A stretch of 51,601 nt of DNA from Mariaggregatimicrobium sp964498785 (GTDB lineage: Bacteria; Zhuqueibacterota; Zhuqueibacteria; Thermofontimicrobiales; Thiofontviventaceae), in NCBI GenBank assembly GCA_964498785.1, contig CAZCJL010000041.1, positions 1 to 51,601 on the forward strand, written 5' to 3'. Of this stretch, positions 42,523-51,521 are shown in pieces. The first letter of the stretch is position 1, and each line of letters begins with the position of its first letter. The translations under genes were made by a program, and so were the position numbers. The notes under the pieces were generated by a model. That model saw only the letters and a list, made by a program, of their open reading frames with translations, did no database searches and had not been told where the DNA came from.

Positions 42523-44031
42523 TTATTTCACCAAGATCGTTGTAATTACATAGTAATTATCTTCATCCAAAAGTTCGGGATTCAGGGCCAGGAGCACATC
42601 TTCATTTTCATCTTTTGAATGGAGCTTGAGCTTTAAGGTATACTCGCCTGTGGAGACTTTTTCCGGAAGAGAAATGCGATATTTTTCAGGATACACGTCA
42701 TTCGTTTTGACAGGCATCCATGCGAGATTTCCGGATTCCAGCTCAAAATCGATCGTCTCCGGGCCGTCAAGGCGAATTTTTAAAACATACGGATGATAAG
42801 CAGGAGCAATCCCCCTGTTCTCCCAAATCATCTCTAACTTGTTTTTTTCGCCAACTTGCAATGGCTCAGGTATATCCACCTGATGCAGAAAAAACCAGTA
42901 ACCGCAGTGGTTCAACAACTCGACCGTTAATTCGGGATTCTCCGAAAGCCATTCATACGCGTCGCCGTGATAGCCGACATAGGTGGCATGCAACAGATTC
43001 AGCGCGCCCCGGAAGAAATCGGGTCCGGTTTTTCCGGGAGCATATTTGGAAATTGATGATCCTTCTTTTGCGTCCCAGTTGCCATCCCTTTTCACGATGT
43101 GGTAGTGTTGAAGCTCACATATCGTGGGGGCTTTACGATACGTATTTTTGAAATATTCCGGACTCCGAACCAAATACGTATCGCTGTATCCGGCATCAAA
43201 ATACAAATCAACCAGGGGACTGTCATCACGATACGATATCCCCTGTTTCATTACATATTGATGTAATATATTTCTATTTTCCGGATTTTTGACATTATAG
43301 ACAAAATCATCTGAGATAATCAATTGGGTCTGCTTAAAATACTTGCGGTACAAATCAATGTGGATTTTTAGCTGATCTATTGAATAGAGAATTTGGCTCC
43401 CTGCTTCGGTATGTCCTTCACCCCAATCACCGATGCTTCCAATATCGATATATCGGAGCCAGGGTTTACCATCATATCGGTTAGCAAAAGCCTTTAAGAA
43501 ATTTTCAAGTTTTTCTAAATAAACAGGATCGTCAAAAACCGGCTCCCAGGGAGCGTCCGGTCCCAATTTTTCCCCTCTCCGATAATAATCCCCTTTTGCG
43601 CCAGCCTCCATGACCCATTTAGGCGTCGCAAATTGCTGCTCAATCCGATCCGTACTTGTCTCTTTGCAACTGATTCGAAACGATATGTTCAGTCCTTTTT
43701 CAGTCCACTTTTGAATAATGCTGTCAATGAACGCCCAGTTAAACCGGCTCTCCTCCGGCTCCAGATAGGCCCATGCAAGACGCAAATAAAGATGATCCAT
43801 ACCGGGGAAATCCAGTAAATGGGAATCCTCCTGAATGATGTATTTATTGACATGGTTATCCGGAAAATGGTGGTACCATCCTTTATGGGGATTTTCCAAT
43901 GCGATTTGGTCATTCCAGTGTGTTTTCATATCGATTGTCTGACTAAAAAGCGTATGAACAACCGATGAAACCAATAATAAAAGCATGATCCATACGCCGT
44001 AATGCATTGGAAATAATTTTTGTTTTAGCAT
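42523..44031 (-). CDS. DUF4832-type secreted protein, divergent branch (GH-A-like barrel)
   Basis: 502 residues with a signal peptide ending HTLFSQTID. The entry motif is ENPHKGWYHHF rather than NPLKGF. The barrel has LYLRLAWAYLEPEESRFNW (a clan GH-A-like beta2 region), ISFRISCKET, RYIDIGSIGDWGEGH (Glu205) and PTICELQHYHI (Glu306, at the place of the G-G-E motif in the paralogues). The C-terminal sandwich starts IPEPLQVGEKNKLEM and ends in TTILVK. The overall layout and the G-D-W-G-E motif link it to the other DUF4832 proteins, although identity is low. The LYLRLAWAYLEPEE segment resembles GH42 or GH5-type barrels, so beta-glycosidase activity is a fair guess. ATG at 44031 has GGAG upstream. 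Confidence 0.72.
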   Translation of the reverse strand: MLKQKLFPMHYGVWIMLLLLVSSVVHTLFSQTIDMKTHWNDQIALENPHKGWYHHFPDNHVNKYIIQEDSHLLDFPGMDHLYLRLAWAYLEPEESRFNWAFIDSIIQKWTEKGLNISFRISCKETSTDRIEQQFATPKWVMEAGAKGDYYRRGEKLGPDAPWEPVFDDPVYLEKLENFLKAFANRYDGKPWLRYIDIGSIGDWGEGHTEAGSQILYSIDQLKIHIDLYRKYFKQTQLIISDDFVYNVKNPENRNILHQYVMKQGISYRDDSPLVDLYFDAGYSDTYLVRSPEYFKNTYRKAPTICELQHYHIVKRDGNWDAKEGSSISKYAPGKTGPDFFRGALNLLHATYVGYHGDAYEWLSENPELTVELLNHCGYWFFLHQVDIPEPLQVGEKNKLEMIWENRGIAPAYHPYVLKIRLDGPETIDFELESGNLAWMPVKTNDVYPEKYRISLPEKVSTGEYTLKLKLHSKDENEDVLLALNPELLDEDNYYVITTILVK

Positions 44032-44165
44032 TGTACTTTCTCCAATTGGTTATTCTACTCACTAAAGTGTATGCCTCATTAAAGCTAATGGCCTATACCA
44101 AATCACATTGAAAGGCGCGGCGCCATCCTTTATTGGGTTATATTTCATCCCATTCAATATTCAGG

Positions 44166-45656
44166 TTATTCGGGTGTTTTATCAGTGATGATAATTGAAT
44201 CAGACAACACATTGTACCCGTTTGTTGCATCCCAGATGCCATGATTTGCAAAACGTATCGAATAGTCTGGCCGCGACTTTAAATTTGGATAATAATCCGA
44301 CAGCCACAGGGCGAGTGTATAGGTTCCCGACGGTATACCTTCTGGCAGGGACACTGTTTGCTCGGACAGTTGAACGGGACCGCTCACCCATTTTCGCACA
44401 TCCACTTTATTTAATGAAATATTAAATCGGTTGGAACCGCTTTGAAAAACAAGATAAACAGGGCGCTGTTTGATCACACTGGCAAAGCCATCATTGTATA
44501 AATTCGCCGAGAGTGTAAAGTTACTTCCTGCTGTCGCTGTCATTGGAAAAGTAGCGTCAATAAACCGCAGGCGATACCCCATCTTGCGAGAGAGGCGCTG
44601 AAAAGCTGTCTCCGCAGGATCAATACCATCGGCTTCAAGGCGCACATTTTTCCATAAATCAATGGCGTCATCCCAGAAATCAACATTAATTTCTGTAAAA
44701 TTCAATGCAGCCATCTCAGCCAATGCATTGCTTGCGGCTTTATCATTGCGGCCATTTCCCTGGCAGGTTTCTCCACCCATAATTTTGTTTCCGCCGTATG
44801 AGGTGATGATATCAAATGCATACTGTTTCTCTTCGGCCAACGAAAAATCAATCATCCAGGTATTCCTGTTGTATGTGCCGCGGTCCGACTCATTATAGAG
44901 GAAACAGTCATTGTGATGACCAAGGCGGTCTCGATCAGTCTGTGTAAAAGCAGCACACCCGGAAGGCGTTGGCAGTTCCAGTATTTCTTTCAATGCGATA
45001 GGATAACGGATGGCAACAGGGATCGTTTCAGGTATTGTATCGAGTATCTTTTTGACAATCCGGTAACGGACATCAGCCTCGCTACGGCTGGTGAGGTCCG
45101 TATACAATCCGGAATGCCATTCGCCCCACTTGCCAAGATAGCCGGTTTCCAGATGCATTACGACATCTGCGTTGGCTGAAAGGATAGCGTTGATTTGCTC
45201 AATGTGCCCCAAAATGCGGGCTTGGGGGACAGATGGATACGTGTTCCACGAATAGGCCGGCCTCAGAATAAGTTTGAGTCCCTGTTCGCGAATCGCATCC
45301 AAGCCGGAGCTTAAATTATCCAACAAGGCCTGTGGCAATAGGTCTGTATCCCGGAATTTGTCCAAATGCAGATAGCTATGGATAAGCGTATTTCCTGATG
45401 CCCTGGCGCATGCGAATGTACGATCAGAAATATCATCCCCGCATCCTTCTGAATCAAAATGGACATAATCACTCACGGTTGTATCATTAATAATTTCATA
45501 GCGGTTGTGCCAACCGCGTTCGGGATTCATAAATACAGTCAATGTATCACCAGGGTAGGTCATTGTGCGCAACTTGGGTGTTGCCATCAATGTCGACGTC
45601 ACAATAATCAGTAATAAACATACCTGAAAAATCCGGGAGATTAATTTAATTCTCAT
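44166..45656 (-). CDS. DUF4874-DUF4832 secreted protein, putative glycosidase
   Basis: About 496 residues; signal peptide ends TSTLMATPK. The N-terminal domain starts FMNPERGWHNRYE, a DUF4874-type opening, with TLIHSYLHLDKFRD, LILRPAYSW and MHLETGYLGKWGEWHSG (Glu near 179). KIMGGETCQGNG (Glu near 296) and TEINVDFWDD follow. The C-terminal part (MGYRLRFIDATFP, NLYNDGFASVIKQRPVYLVF, GTYTLALWLSDYYP, YSIRFANHG) is the DUF4832 sandwich. The start is the ATG at 45656, with GAGGAAT upstream, rather than one five codons earlier. Other members of this pairing are found near glycan-degradation genes. The activity is unassigned. It lies between sulfatases and the divergent DUF4832 gene. Confidence 0.8.
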   Translation of the reverse strand: MRIKLISRIFQVCLLLIIVTSTLMATPKLRTMTYPGDTLTVFMNPERGWHNRYEIINDTTVSDYVHFDSEGCGDDISDRTFACARASGNTLIHSYLHLDKFRDTDLLPQALLDNLSSGLDAIREQGLKLILRPAYSWNTYPSVPQARILGHIEQINAILSANADVVMHLETGYLGKWGEWHSGLYTDLTSRSEADVRYRIVKKILDTIPETIPVAIRYPIALKEILELPTPSGCAAFTQTDRDRLGHHNDCFLYNESDRGTYNRNTWMIDFSLAEEKQYAFDIITSYGGNKIMGGETCQGNGRNDKAASNALAEMAALNFTEINVDFWDDAIDLWKNVRLEADGIDPAETAFQRLSRKMGYRLRFIDATFPMTATAGSNFTLSANLYNDGFASVIKQRPVYLVFQSGSNRFNISLNKVDVRKWVSGPVQLSEQTVSLPEGIPSGTYTLALWLSDYYPNLKSRPDYSIRFANHGIWDATNGYNVLSDSIIITDKTPE

Positions 45657-45735
45657 TTTATTCCTCTTCATTCATAGATAAAACACCTGTCGATCTGATT
45701 ATCTTTAAATAATTATTTCATGATACGACCCGGAT

Positions 45736-47151
45736 TCATTCTTGTTCATAATCAAACTTGAAAGCATCGGAAGGCCGTCGCGACGACTGCATCAGTCCGG
45801 TCAGTTCCCGTGCAATATCAGGATGATCTGCCGCAAGATTTCGCTGTTCTCCCAAGTCCGAACTCAAATCATACAGTTCCACCGGCGCGTCCGGGTTGCG
45901 GGACATCTCATATCTCACAGCTTTCCACCGGCCTTTCCGAACCGCCTGCCGGCCGCCCAATTCAAAAAACTCCCAGTAGAGATGGTCATGCTTTTTTTGT
46001 GATTGGCCCGTGAGTTCGGGCAGGAATGAGAGGCCTTCCAAAGACCCGGGCGCAGTAATGTCTGCAATGTCACAGGCCGTGGGTAAAAAGTCCCAGAATG
46101 CGGAAACATGGCTGCTTTCCGTACCGCCCTTGATTTTACCCGGCCATCGGGCGATCATAGGCACCCGAATGCCGCCTTCATAGAGATCCCGCTTTTGTCC
46201 CCGAAGCGGCCCGTTGCTGTCGAAAAACTCGGGATCCGCGCCGCCTTCCGAATGCGGTCCGTTATCACTGGTAAAAATAACCAATGTATTCTCATCAATG
46301 TCTAATTCCTTCAGTTTACTGATCAGACGGCCGATATCCCGGTCCATTCGGGTAATCATGGCCGCGTGGGCTTTCTGCGCCTCCGGCCAGTCCCGGTTTT
46401 TATAAATGCCCAAATCAGGGACCTCCATACCGATCTGCCCCATGGGAATGCCTTCATTGTTGGCATGAGGAATGGTAAAAGCCAGATAAAGAAAAAAAGG
46501 ATCTTTTTGATTTGTTTCTATGAATTGAAGCGCTTCATCCGTGAATAAATCATGGGAGTGTGTCACCTTTTTCCGCGCCACACTGCCAATGCCTTTGGCG
46601 TAAGTGTCCTGAATGATTTCAACTTTATTATCCAAAGGCACTTTTTCATCGTTGCGCCAGAGATAATTGGGATAGGAATTGTGGGCGCGAATCTGGTTAA
46701 GATATCCGAAGAAATAGTCAAATCCTTTTTTATTAGGGGTGCCGGAGGAGCCGGCTTCTCCCAACCCCCATTTGCCAATGAGTCCTGTTTTGTATCCGGC
46801 TTTTTTCAGCAATTCGGCCACGGTCATATCTTCCGGCATCAGAGGCACATCGGCATTGCCCCGCACACGAGCATGCCCCATATGCAGGCCCGTCATCAAT
46901 GAACATCGTGACGGCGCACACACCGTGCTGCCGGCATAATGATCCGTGAACCGCATGCCTTCGACGGCCATTTTATCAATTTCAGGGGTTTGAATGGTCT
47001 TCTGACCATAACAACCCAGATCCCCGTATCCCAGATCATCGGCCAGAATATAGATGATATTGGGGCTGTTCTTTTTCATCGACATGTTGCAGCCTGCCAT
47101 GGAGGACAACGCGAAAGCTGTAGATGCGGCTAAAAATTCTCTGCGTTTCAT
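45736..47151 (-). CDS. S1-family arylsulfatase, Tat-type lipoprotein
   Basis: About 471 residues. K-R-R-E-F-L-A-A-S-T is a twin-arginine motif and S-S-M-A-G-C a lipobox, so it is probably exported folded and then lipidated. The formylglycine motif is V-C-A-P-S-R (Cys about 78). Other S1 landmarks are NIIYILADDLGYGDLGCYG, TGLHMGHARVRGN, GLIGKWGLGE, TLVIFTSDNGPHSEGG and GGIRVPMIARWPGKI; the C-terminal subdomain ends in a Glu-rich tail. An upstream in-frame GTG (47163) is too close to AGGAG, so the ATG at 47151 is preferred. It looks like the common arylsulfatase A-type group that strips 4- or 6-O-sulfates, but the exact substrate is open. It lies 26 bp after the next sulfatase gene. Confidence 0.93.
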   Translation of the reverse strand: MKRREFLAASTAFALSSMAGCNMSMKKNSPNIIYILADDLGYGDLGCYGQKTIQTPEIDKMAVEGMRFTDHYAGSTVCAPSRCSLMTGLHMGHARVRGNADVPLMPEDMTVAELLKKAGYKTGLIGKWGLGEAGSSGTPNKKGFDYFFGYLNQIRAHNSYPNYLWRNDEKVPLDNKVEIIQDTYAKGIGSVARKKVTHSHDLFTDEALQFIETNQKDPFFLYLAFTIPHANNEGIPMGQIGMEVPDLGIYKNRDWPEAQKAHAAMITRMDRDIGRLISKLKELDIDENTLVIFTSDNGPHSEGGADPEFFDSNGPLRGQKRDLYEGGIRVPMIARWPGKIKGGTESSHVSAFWDFLPTACDIADITAPGSLEGLSFLPELTGQSQKKHDHLYWEFFELGGRQAVRKGRWKAVRYEMSRNPDAPVELYDLSSDLGEQRNLAADHPDIARELTGLMQSSRRPSDAFKFDYEQE

Positions 47152-47177
47152 ATTCTTGGGCACTCCTATAAATAGTT

Positions 47178-48614
47178 TTATTTCAGTAGAAAATTTTTCT
47201 TCTCATGACCCTGGTAAAACGTAATTAACGAATCAATCACCTCTGTATATTGCGGATTGCAACTCAAATTAATATGCTCCCGGGGATCATAGTTATGATC
47301 ATAAAGCTCAAAAGTATCCGGATTTAAATCAATGTCGGCATTTAACCGAAATCTTTCCGTTTGCACCGAAAATCTTTTGCGTGTTCCCCAGGTAACCGCT
47401 GCTTTTTTCCAATGCATGCAGGGATTTTTCAATAAAGGAGCAAAGCTTTCCCCATCAACAAACTCCGGAATTGGGATATCGCACAGATCAAAAAATGTCG
47501 GAAAGGTGTCAATAATTTCAACAACACCGTTTGAGACTTCTCCTTTTGGAGTGACGCCAGGGACTTTCCAGATGAAAGCCGTTTTGGTTGTTTCATTATA
47601 TAATTTATTTTCTCCTTTTGACCATTGAAAATGTTCCCCCAATAAAAATCCATGATCCGTCCAGACCACAACTGCTGTATTCTTGTCCAAATCATTTTTC
47701 TTGAGAGCATCTAAAACTTGACCAATGCACCAATCTGTGTAGCTGATACATGCAAATTGGGCTCTTTTAATGTCTCGCCATTGCATTGAATCCATGACAC
47801 CATGGACAACAGCTTTATCCTGGATAGTTGGGATATCTTCCAGATCATTGGGTGGATTCTCAGGAATGACAATATCATTCACATCATACAAATCAAAAAA
47901 CTGTTTCGGGACAGCAAACTTAACATGTGGTGCATGGAACCCGATAGCTAGAAAAAAAGGTTTACTGTGGGGCTCGGAAAAATAATTTGCAGCGCTCGTC
48001 ACATAATGTCCGTCCCGGAATTCTTCAGGTTTACAGTCAACAGGCCCCCAATGCAGATTCTGCGTAAACCATCCGCCGCCTTCAACAGGATCCAGTTTTT
48101 TTAATGTGGGAATAATGTCTTCGTCCCATGCACTTAATTGTCTACGTCCCTCTACCCGGTCCGGAAGTTCCCTGCTCCAGCTTTCGGTATGTTCCATTTG
48201 GTAATGATATAATTTCCCGACCTTTACGGCTTCATAACCATTGTTCTTAAAATGCTGGGGCATGGTTTCCGGTATATTGGGGAGAGTAATCTCTTTCCAT
48301 TTATCTTCATTGCCATACACTCCTGAAGTAGTGGGACGAAGGCCTGTCAACAACGACGTTCGGCTGGGACAGCATACAGGCGATGAACAATACGCATTTG
48401 TGAATATCACACCTTCTTTTGCGAGCGCATCTATATTGGGTGTTATAGCCCGCCCTCCGTAAAACCCCAAATGTTCGGGATTAAAATCTTCGATCGCTAT
48501 GAACACAATATTGGGTTTTGATGCCCCGTCGCTCTCTGCTGCACTGAGTGGATTGGAAAGAATAAATATGCGCAGTAGAGTATAAATAGCCAGTATATGT
48601 AAAATCCTTTTCAT
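47178..48614 (-). CDS. S1-family sulfatase, iduronate-2-sulfatase-like
   Basis: 478 residues with a Sec-type signal peptide ending NPLSAAES. PNIVFIAIEDFNPEHLGFYG is the metal-site strand. The motif S-P-V-C-C-P-S-R (Cys81 in the C-x-P-S-R register) precedes TSLLTGLRPTTSGVYGN, the pattern of iduronate-2-sulfatase-like enzymes. PFFLAIGFHAPHVKFAVP, SYTDWCIGQVLDALKK and VVVWTDHGFLLGEHFQWSKG are further hallmarks of this group. It would take 2-O-sulfate from a uronic acid or a hexose such as fucose. ATG at 48614 has a modest AAGG site. It is tightly packed between GH27 (22 bp) and the next sulfatase (26 bp), suggesting one transcript. Confidence 0.92.
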   Translation of the reverse strand: MKRILHILAIYTLLRIFILSNPLSAAESDGASKPNIVFIAIEDFNPEHLGFYGGRAITPNIDALAKEGVIFTNAYCSSPVCCPSRTSLLTGLRPTTSGVYGNEDKWKEITLPNIPETMPQHFKNNGYEAVKVGKLYHYQMEHTESWSRELPDRVEGRRQLSAWDEDIIPTLKKLDPVEGGGWFTQNLHWGPVDCKPEEFRDGHYVTSAANYFSEPHSKPFFLAIGFHAPHVKFAVPKQFFDLYDVNDIVIPENPPNDLEDIPTIQDKAVVHGVMDSMQWRDIKRAQFACISYTDWCIGQVLDALKKNDLDKNTAVVVWTDHGFLLGEHFQWSKGENKLYNETTKTAFIWKVPGVTPKGEVSNGVVEIIDTFPTFFDLCDIPIPEFVDGESFAPLLKNPCMHWKKAAVTWGTRKRFSVQTERFRLNADIDLNPDTFELYDHNYDPREHINLSCNPQYTEVIDSLITFYQGHEKKNFLLK

Positions 48615-48636
48615 ATCTACTTGCCTTTGTAGTATC

Positions 48637-49815
48637 TTACTTTGATGATTTCGGTGTAATTTTTACAAAAACCGTCCCGTGACTTGGCACATCGGTCGAA
48701 TATTTCTCTTCCAATATTCCCAAATCCTGATGTTGCCATAAATCCCGAACCGAAGCACTGTCGCACTCAAATTTCAGCTCATGCCAGAGAACTTTCATCC
48801 CGATTTCTTTCGGCCCGGAGTTAAGCAGAACGCAGGCAGCTGAACCGTCACCGAGTATCCGTGCCCAGACTTGCATGTCGCCCTGATTTCTGATTCTCCA
48901 GGTTTTGGAGCCAAGCGTATCCTGATTGACAGCGATCATTTCCTTGTTAAGATAAATATCCAGAATTTCCTGCGGCATATTTCTGAGGTCCGACGGGATC
49001 ATGAGCGGTGACGGCAAAAGGCACCACATGGCAAACTGGGTTTTCCATTCATCCAGTGTCTGATCACCCACACCCACCATCAGCATATCTGCATCGGCCC
49101 AGCATCCCTGCCCTGCTGTATGAGCCACTCTCATCATGTCATTAATCACATCCATTGTGGTCATGCCCCAATGTTTATTGTCAGGTACATGATCACGATT
49201 ATAATAGGGAATCATGTCATTGGTAAAACGCCACATGTTCATGATTTCCGGATTACCAAGGACCCCATCCCTGTCCTGAAAATGGAGGCTGTAGACCATG
49301 GGATGACCAGTCGCTAAAATGGCATCACGCATATCTGTCCAGATTTCCGTTTCAGTGGAGTAACTCTTCCAGGCGTCATGCTTCATATAATCAACACCCC
49401 ACTTCACCCACTGTTCTACATCACGCTTTTGATGCCCGGTTGAAACCCAGTTTGTATAGAGACCCATTTTAAGTCCAAGTGAATGAATATAATCGGCAAG
49501 CGCCTTGATACCGCCGGGGAACTTCTCTTTATTGGCTTCTGTTGCATTTCCATTCACAAACCATCCGCCGTCCACTACCACATATTCATAGCCGGCTTCT
49601 GCCAATCCCGTAGAAACCATATGATCGGCAATCGATTTGATGTTATCTTCATTGATATCCTGTCTGAATACATTCCATGAATTCCACCCCATGGGCGGCT
49701 TGCGCGCCATCCCGTTTTCCAACGCGCTGACAGATGAAACCATCATAATCAGCAAGAATAAAAGAAAATAAAATGAATGAGAAACCATCCGATTGTTCTT
49801 GTATTGTGTTATCAT
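48637..49815 (-). CDS. GH27 family alpha-galactosidase
   Basis: 392 residues, the normal length for bacterial GH27. Signal peptide ends SSVSALEN. The barrel starts ARKPPMGWNSWNVF, followed by YEYVVVDGGWF and the helix FPGGIKALADYIHSLGLKMG. The nucleophile motif is D-Y-M-K-H-D-A-W (Asp147), and W-A-D-A-D-M-L (Asp241/Asp243) is the acid/base region, where most relatives have D-P-D-M. The C-terminal beta domain is complete and contains a D-L-W-x-H motif. It releases terminal alpha-linked galactose (or N-acetylgalactosamine in some members). It fits the downstream symporter-galT pair. ATG at 49815 has AAAGG upstream; a second ATG nine codons later is possible. Confidence 0.94.
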   Translation of the reverse strand: MITQYKNNRMVSHSFYFLLFLLIMMVSSVSALENGMARKPPMGWNSWNVFRQDINEDNIKSIADHMVSTGLAEAGYEYVVVDGGWFVNGNATEANKEKFPGGIKALADYIHSLGLKMGLYTNWVSTGHQKRDVEQWVKWGVDYMKHDAWKSYSTETEIWTDMRDAILATGHPMVYSLHFQDRDGVLGNPEIMNMWRFTNDMIPYYNRDHVPDNKHWGMTTMDVINDMMRVAHTAGQGCWADADMLMVGVGDQTLDEWKTQFAMWCLLPSPLMIPSDLRNMPQEILDIYLNKEMIAVNQDTLGSKTWRIRNQGDMQVWARILGDGSAACVLLNSGPKEIGMKVLWHELKFECDSASVRDLWQHQDLGILEEKYSTDVPSHGTVFVKITPKSSK

Positions 49816-49913
49816 GTTCTACCTTTCTTTATTATTGAATAGATAATCCCCGTTTCATATACGGGACGAAATGACTACCATTTATATTCGAGAAGTATCT
49901 AGCAATATACCTT

Positions 49914-51521
49914 TTAATCCAGAGGCGCCTTTTCACAATCACTTGGATTGACCCACCCGGTATCATGAATATTGAACTCTCCTTTCATAAACCTTTCGTA
50001 ATAGTTGTTTCCTTTTTCTTCAGAAAATTTATAAGAATTAAAAATATCGCCATGACCAAACATACGAGGGTCCTTTTGCTCTTTTAGCATTTTTTCCATC
50101 CTGGCTTTCATTTTTTGCTTGAGCTCCGCAAATTCCGGTTCTGCTGCCAGATTGTTCAGGCACTCCGGATCATTGGATATATTAAACAGCTCTTCGGCAG
50201 ATTCACGTTTACCCATTGACAATTTCCAATATCTGGTATCTGTACCGGAACGAAACATTTTCAATATCTCTGTTTTGGTTGGCGAACCATCAATATCCAG
50301 GTAGCCGATTTCAGGATTTCCGGCAGGCCACAATGAAATATCATAGTTGTATAGATACATATAATCATCGGAGACAATGCCCCGAATCGGGAATCCCTGG
50401 TTCTTCGGACGGCTGTAATCGTGACGTTCTTTGCCAATCAGTAAAATATCCCGCTCGGGATTCACTTGTCCTTCTTTGTCAAAGTAAAAGATATCAGTCA
50501 GGCTCCTGCCAGGTGAGCTGTGCATTTCGGATTTTTCATAGTCAATCTCTGCCAATTCCAGGAATGTGGGAGCAAAATCAATAAAGCTCACCATATCCTT
50601 GACCGTGCGTCCCGGATTTTTAATGCCTCGGGGCCACATAATCGCCAGGGGAACATGGTTCGAATATTCGTATTCCTGGGCTTTGCAACGCGGGAATGGC
50701 ATTCCGTGATCCGATGTCGTCACAATGATGGTGTTATCCAGTAATCCGCGTTTCTCAAGGCCTTCAATCATGCGTCCTAAATGAGAATCCGCATATTCGA
50801 TTTCCAGGGCATAATCGAGCATATCATTGCGAATGACCTCATTATCAGGCCAGAAGGCCGGCACCTTATCAATGTCCTCTGTATTTTTCCCGGTAACGCG
50901 TTTTGCTGAACCATGCTCATATCTGCGGTGAGGCTCCCGGGCGCCATACCAGAAAAACCAGGGTTTGCCGGCTTCCGCATTATCCAGGAACTGCTCAAAA
51001 TTCGAGGCATAATCCTCATTGCTCATCTTATTGGCCCAGGGCGTTATGGTATGGTCACTTATGGACTCCCCGATAAGCAGCCGGAATTGACCATCTATTT
51101 TCCCCGGGTCGCCGGGTCCCCAGCCTTTTCCTGTTTTAGCGGTTATATATCCATTTTCGCGAAGCGCTTCAGGAAACGTTTTAAATTTTGCAGGGAAAAA
51201 ATTCACATGATTGGCAGCATCCTCCAGTTGCCAGGAATTTCTTCCGGTTAACACGGATGCCCGCGACGGAGCGCACTTTGCATTGGGCGTATAGGCATTG
51301 GTGAACAGTATGCCGTTCTTTGCCACTTTGTCAAATGCCGGCGTTTTACTCCATTTGCATCCATAGGCACTCATGTGGGAGGACGCATCATCCATAATGC
51401 AAAAAAGAATGTTTGGTTTTTCAGTTTTCATAGATTTTGATAACAACGTTTTGGGCATAACCGACAGTCCCACACCGGCTGCCATGGTCGATTTAATAAA
51501 TTGTCGCCTGGATTGCTCCAT
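49914..51521 (-). CDS. S1-family sulfatase, heparan N-sulfatase (sulfamidase)-like
   Basis: 535 residues with a Tat-like leader (S-R-R-Q-F-I-K-S). NILFCIMDDASSHMSAYGC begins the catalytic domain. The formylglycine motif is K-C-A-P-S-R (Cys83), followed by ASVLTGRNSWQLEDAANH, which is typical of the sulfamidase-like group of S1. PWFFWYGAREPHRRYEHGS and IIVTTSDHGMPFPRCKAQ support the assignment. In this environment it may cleave O-sulfate rather than N-sulfate; the sequence cannot tell. The ATG at 51521 has a strong AAAGGAGG site. It is the most upstream gene visible in the minus-strand run, which may continue beyond the window edge. Confidence 0.93.
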   Translation of the reverse strand: MEQSRRQFIKSTMAAGVGLSVMPKTLLSKSMKTEKPNILFCIMDDASSHMSAYGCKWSKTPAFDKVAKNGILFTNAYTPNAKCAPSRASVLTGRNSWQLEDAANHVNFFPAKFKTFPEALRENGYITAKTGKGWGPGDPGKIDGQFRLLIGESISDHTITPWANKMSNEDYASNFEQFLDNAEAGKPWFFWYGAREPHRRYEHGSAKRVTGKNTEDIDKVPAFWPDNEVIRNDMLDYALEIEYADSHLGRMIEGLEKRGLLDNTIIVTTSDHGMPFPRCKAQEYEYSNHVPLAIMWPRGIKNPGRTVKDMVSFIDFAPTFLELAEIDYEKSEMHSSPGRSLTDIFYFDKEGQVNPERDILLIGKERHDYSRPKNQGFPIRGIVSDDYMYLYNYDISLWPAGNPEIGYLDIDGSPTKTEILKMFRSGTDTRYWKLSMGKRESAEELFNISNDPECLNNLAAEPEFAELKQKMKARMEKMLKEQKDPRMFGHGDIFNSYKFSEEKGNNYYERFMKGEFNIHDTGWVNPSDCEKAPLD

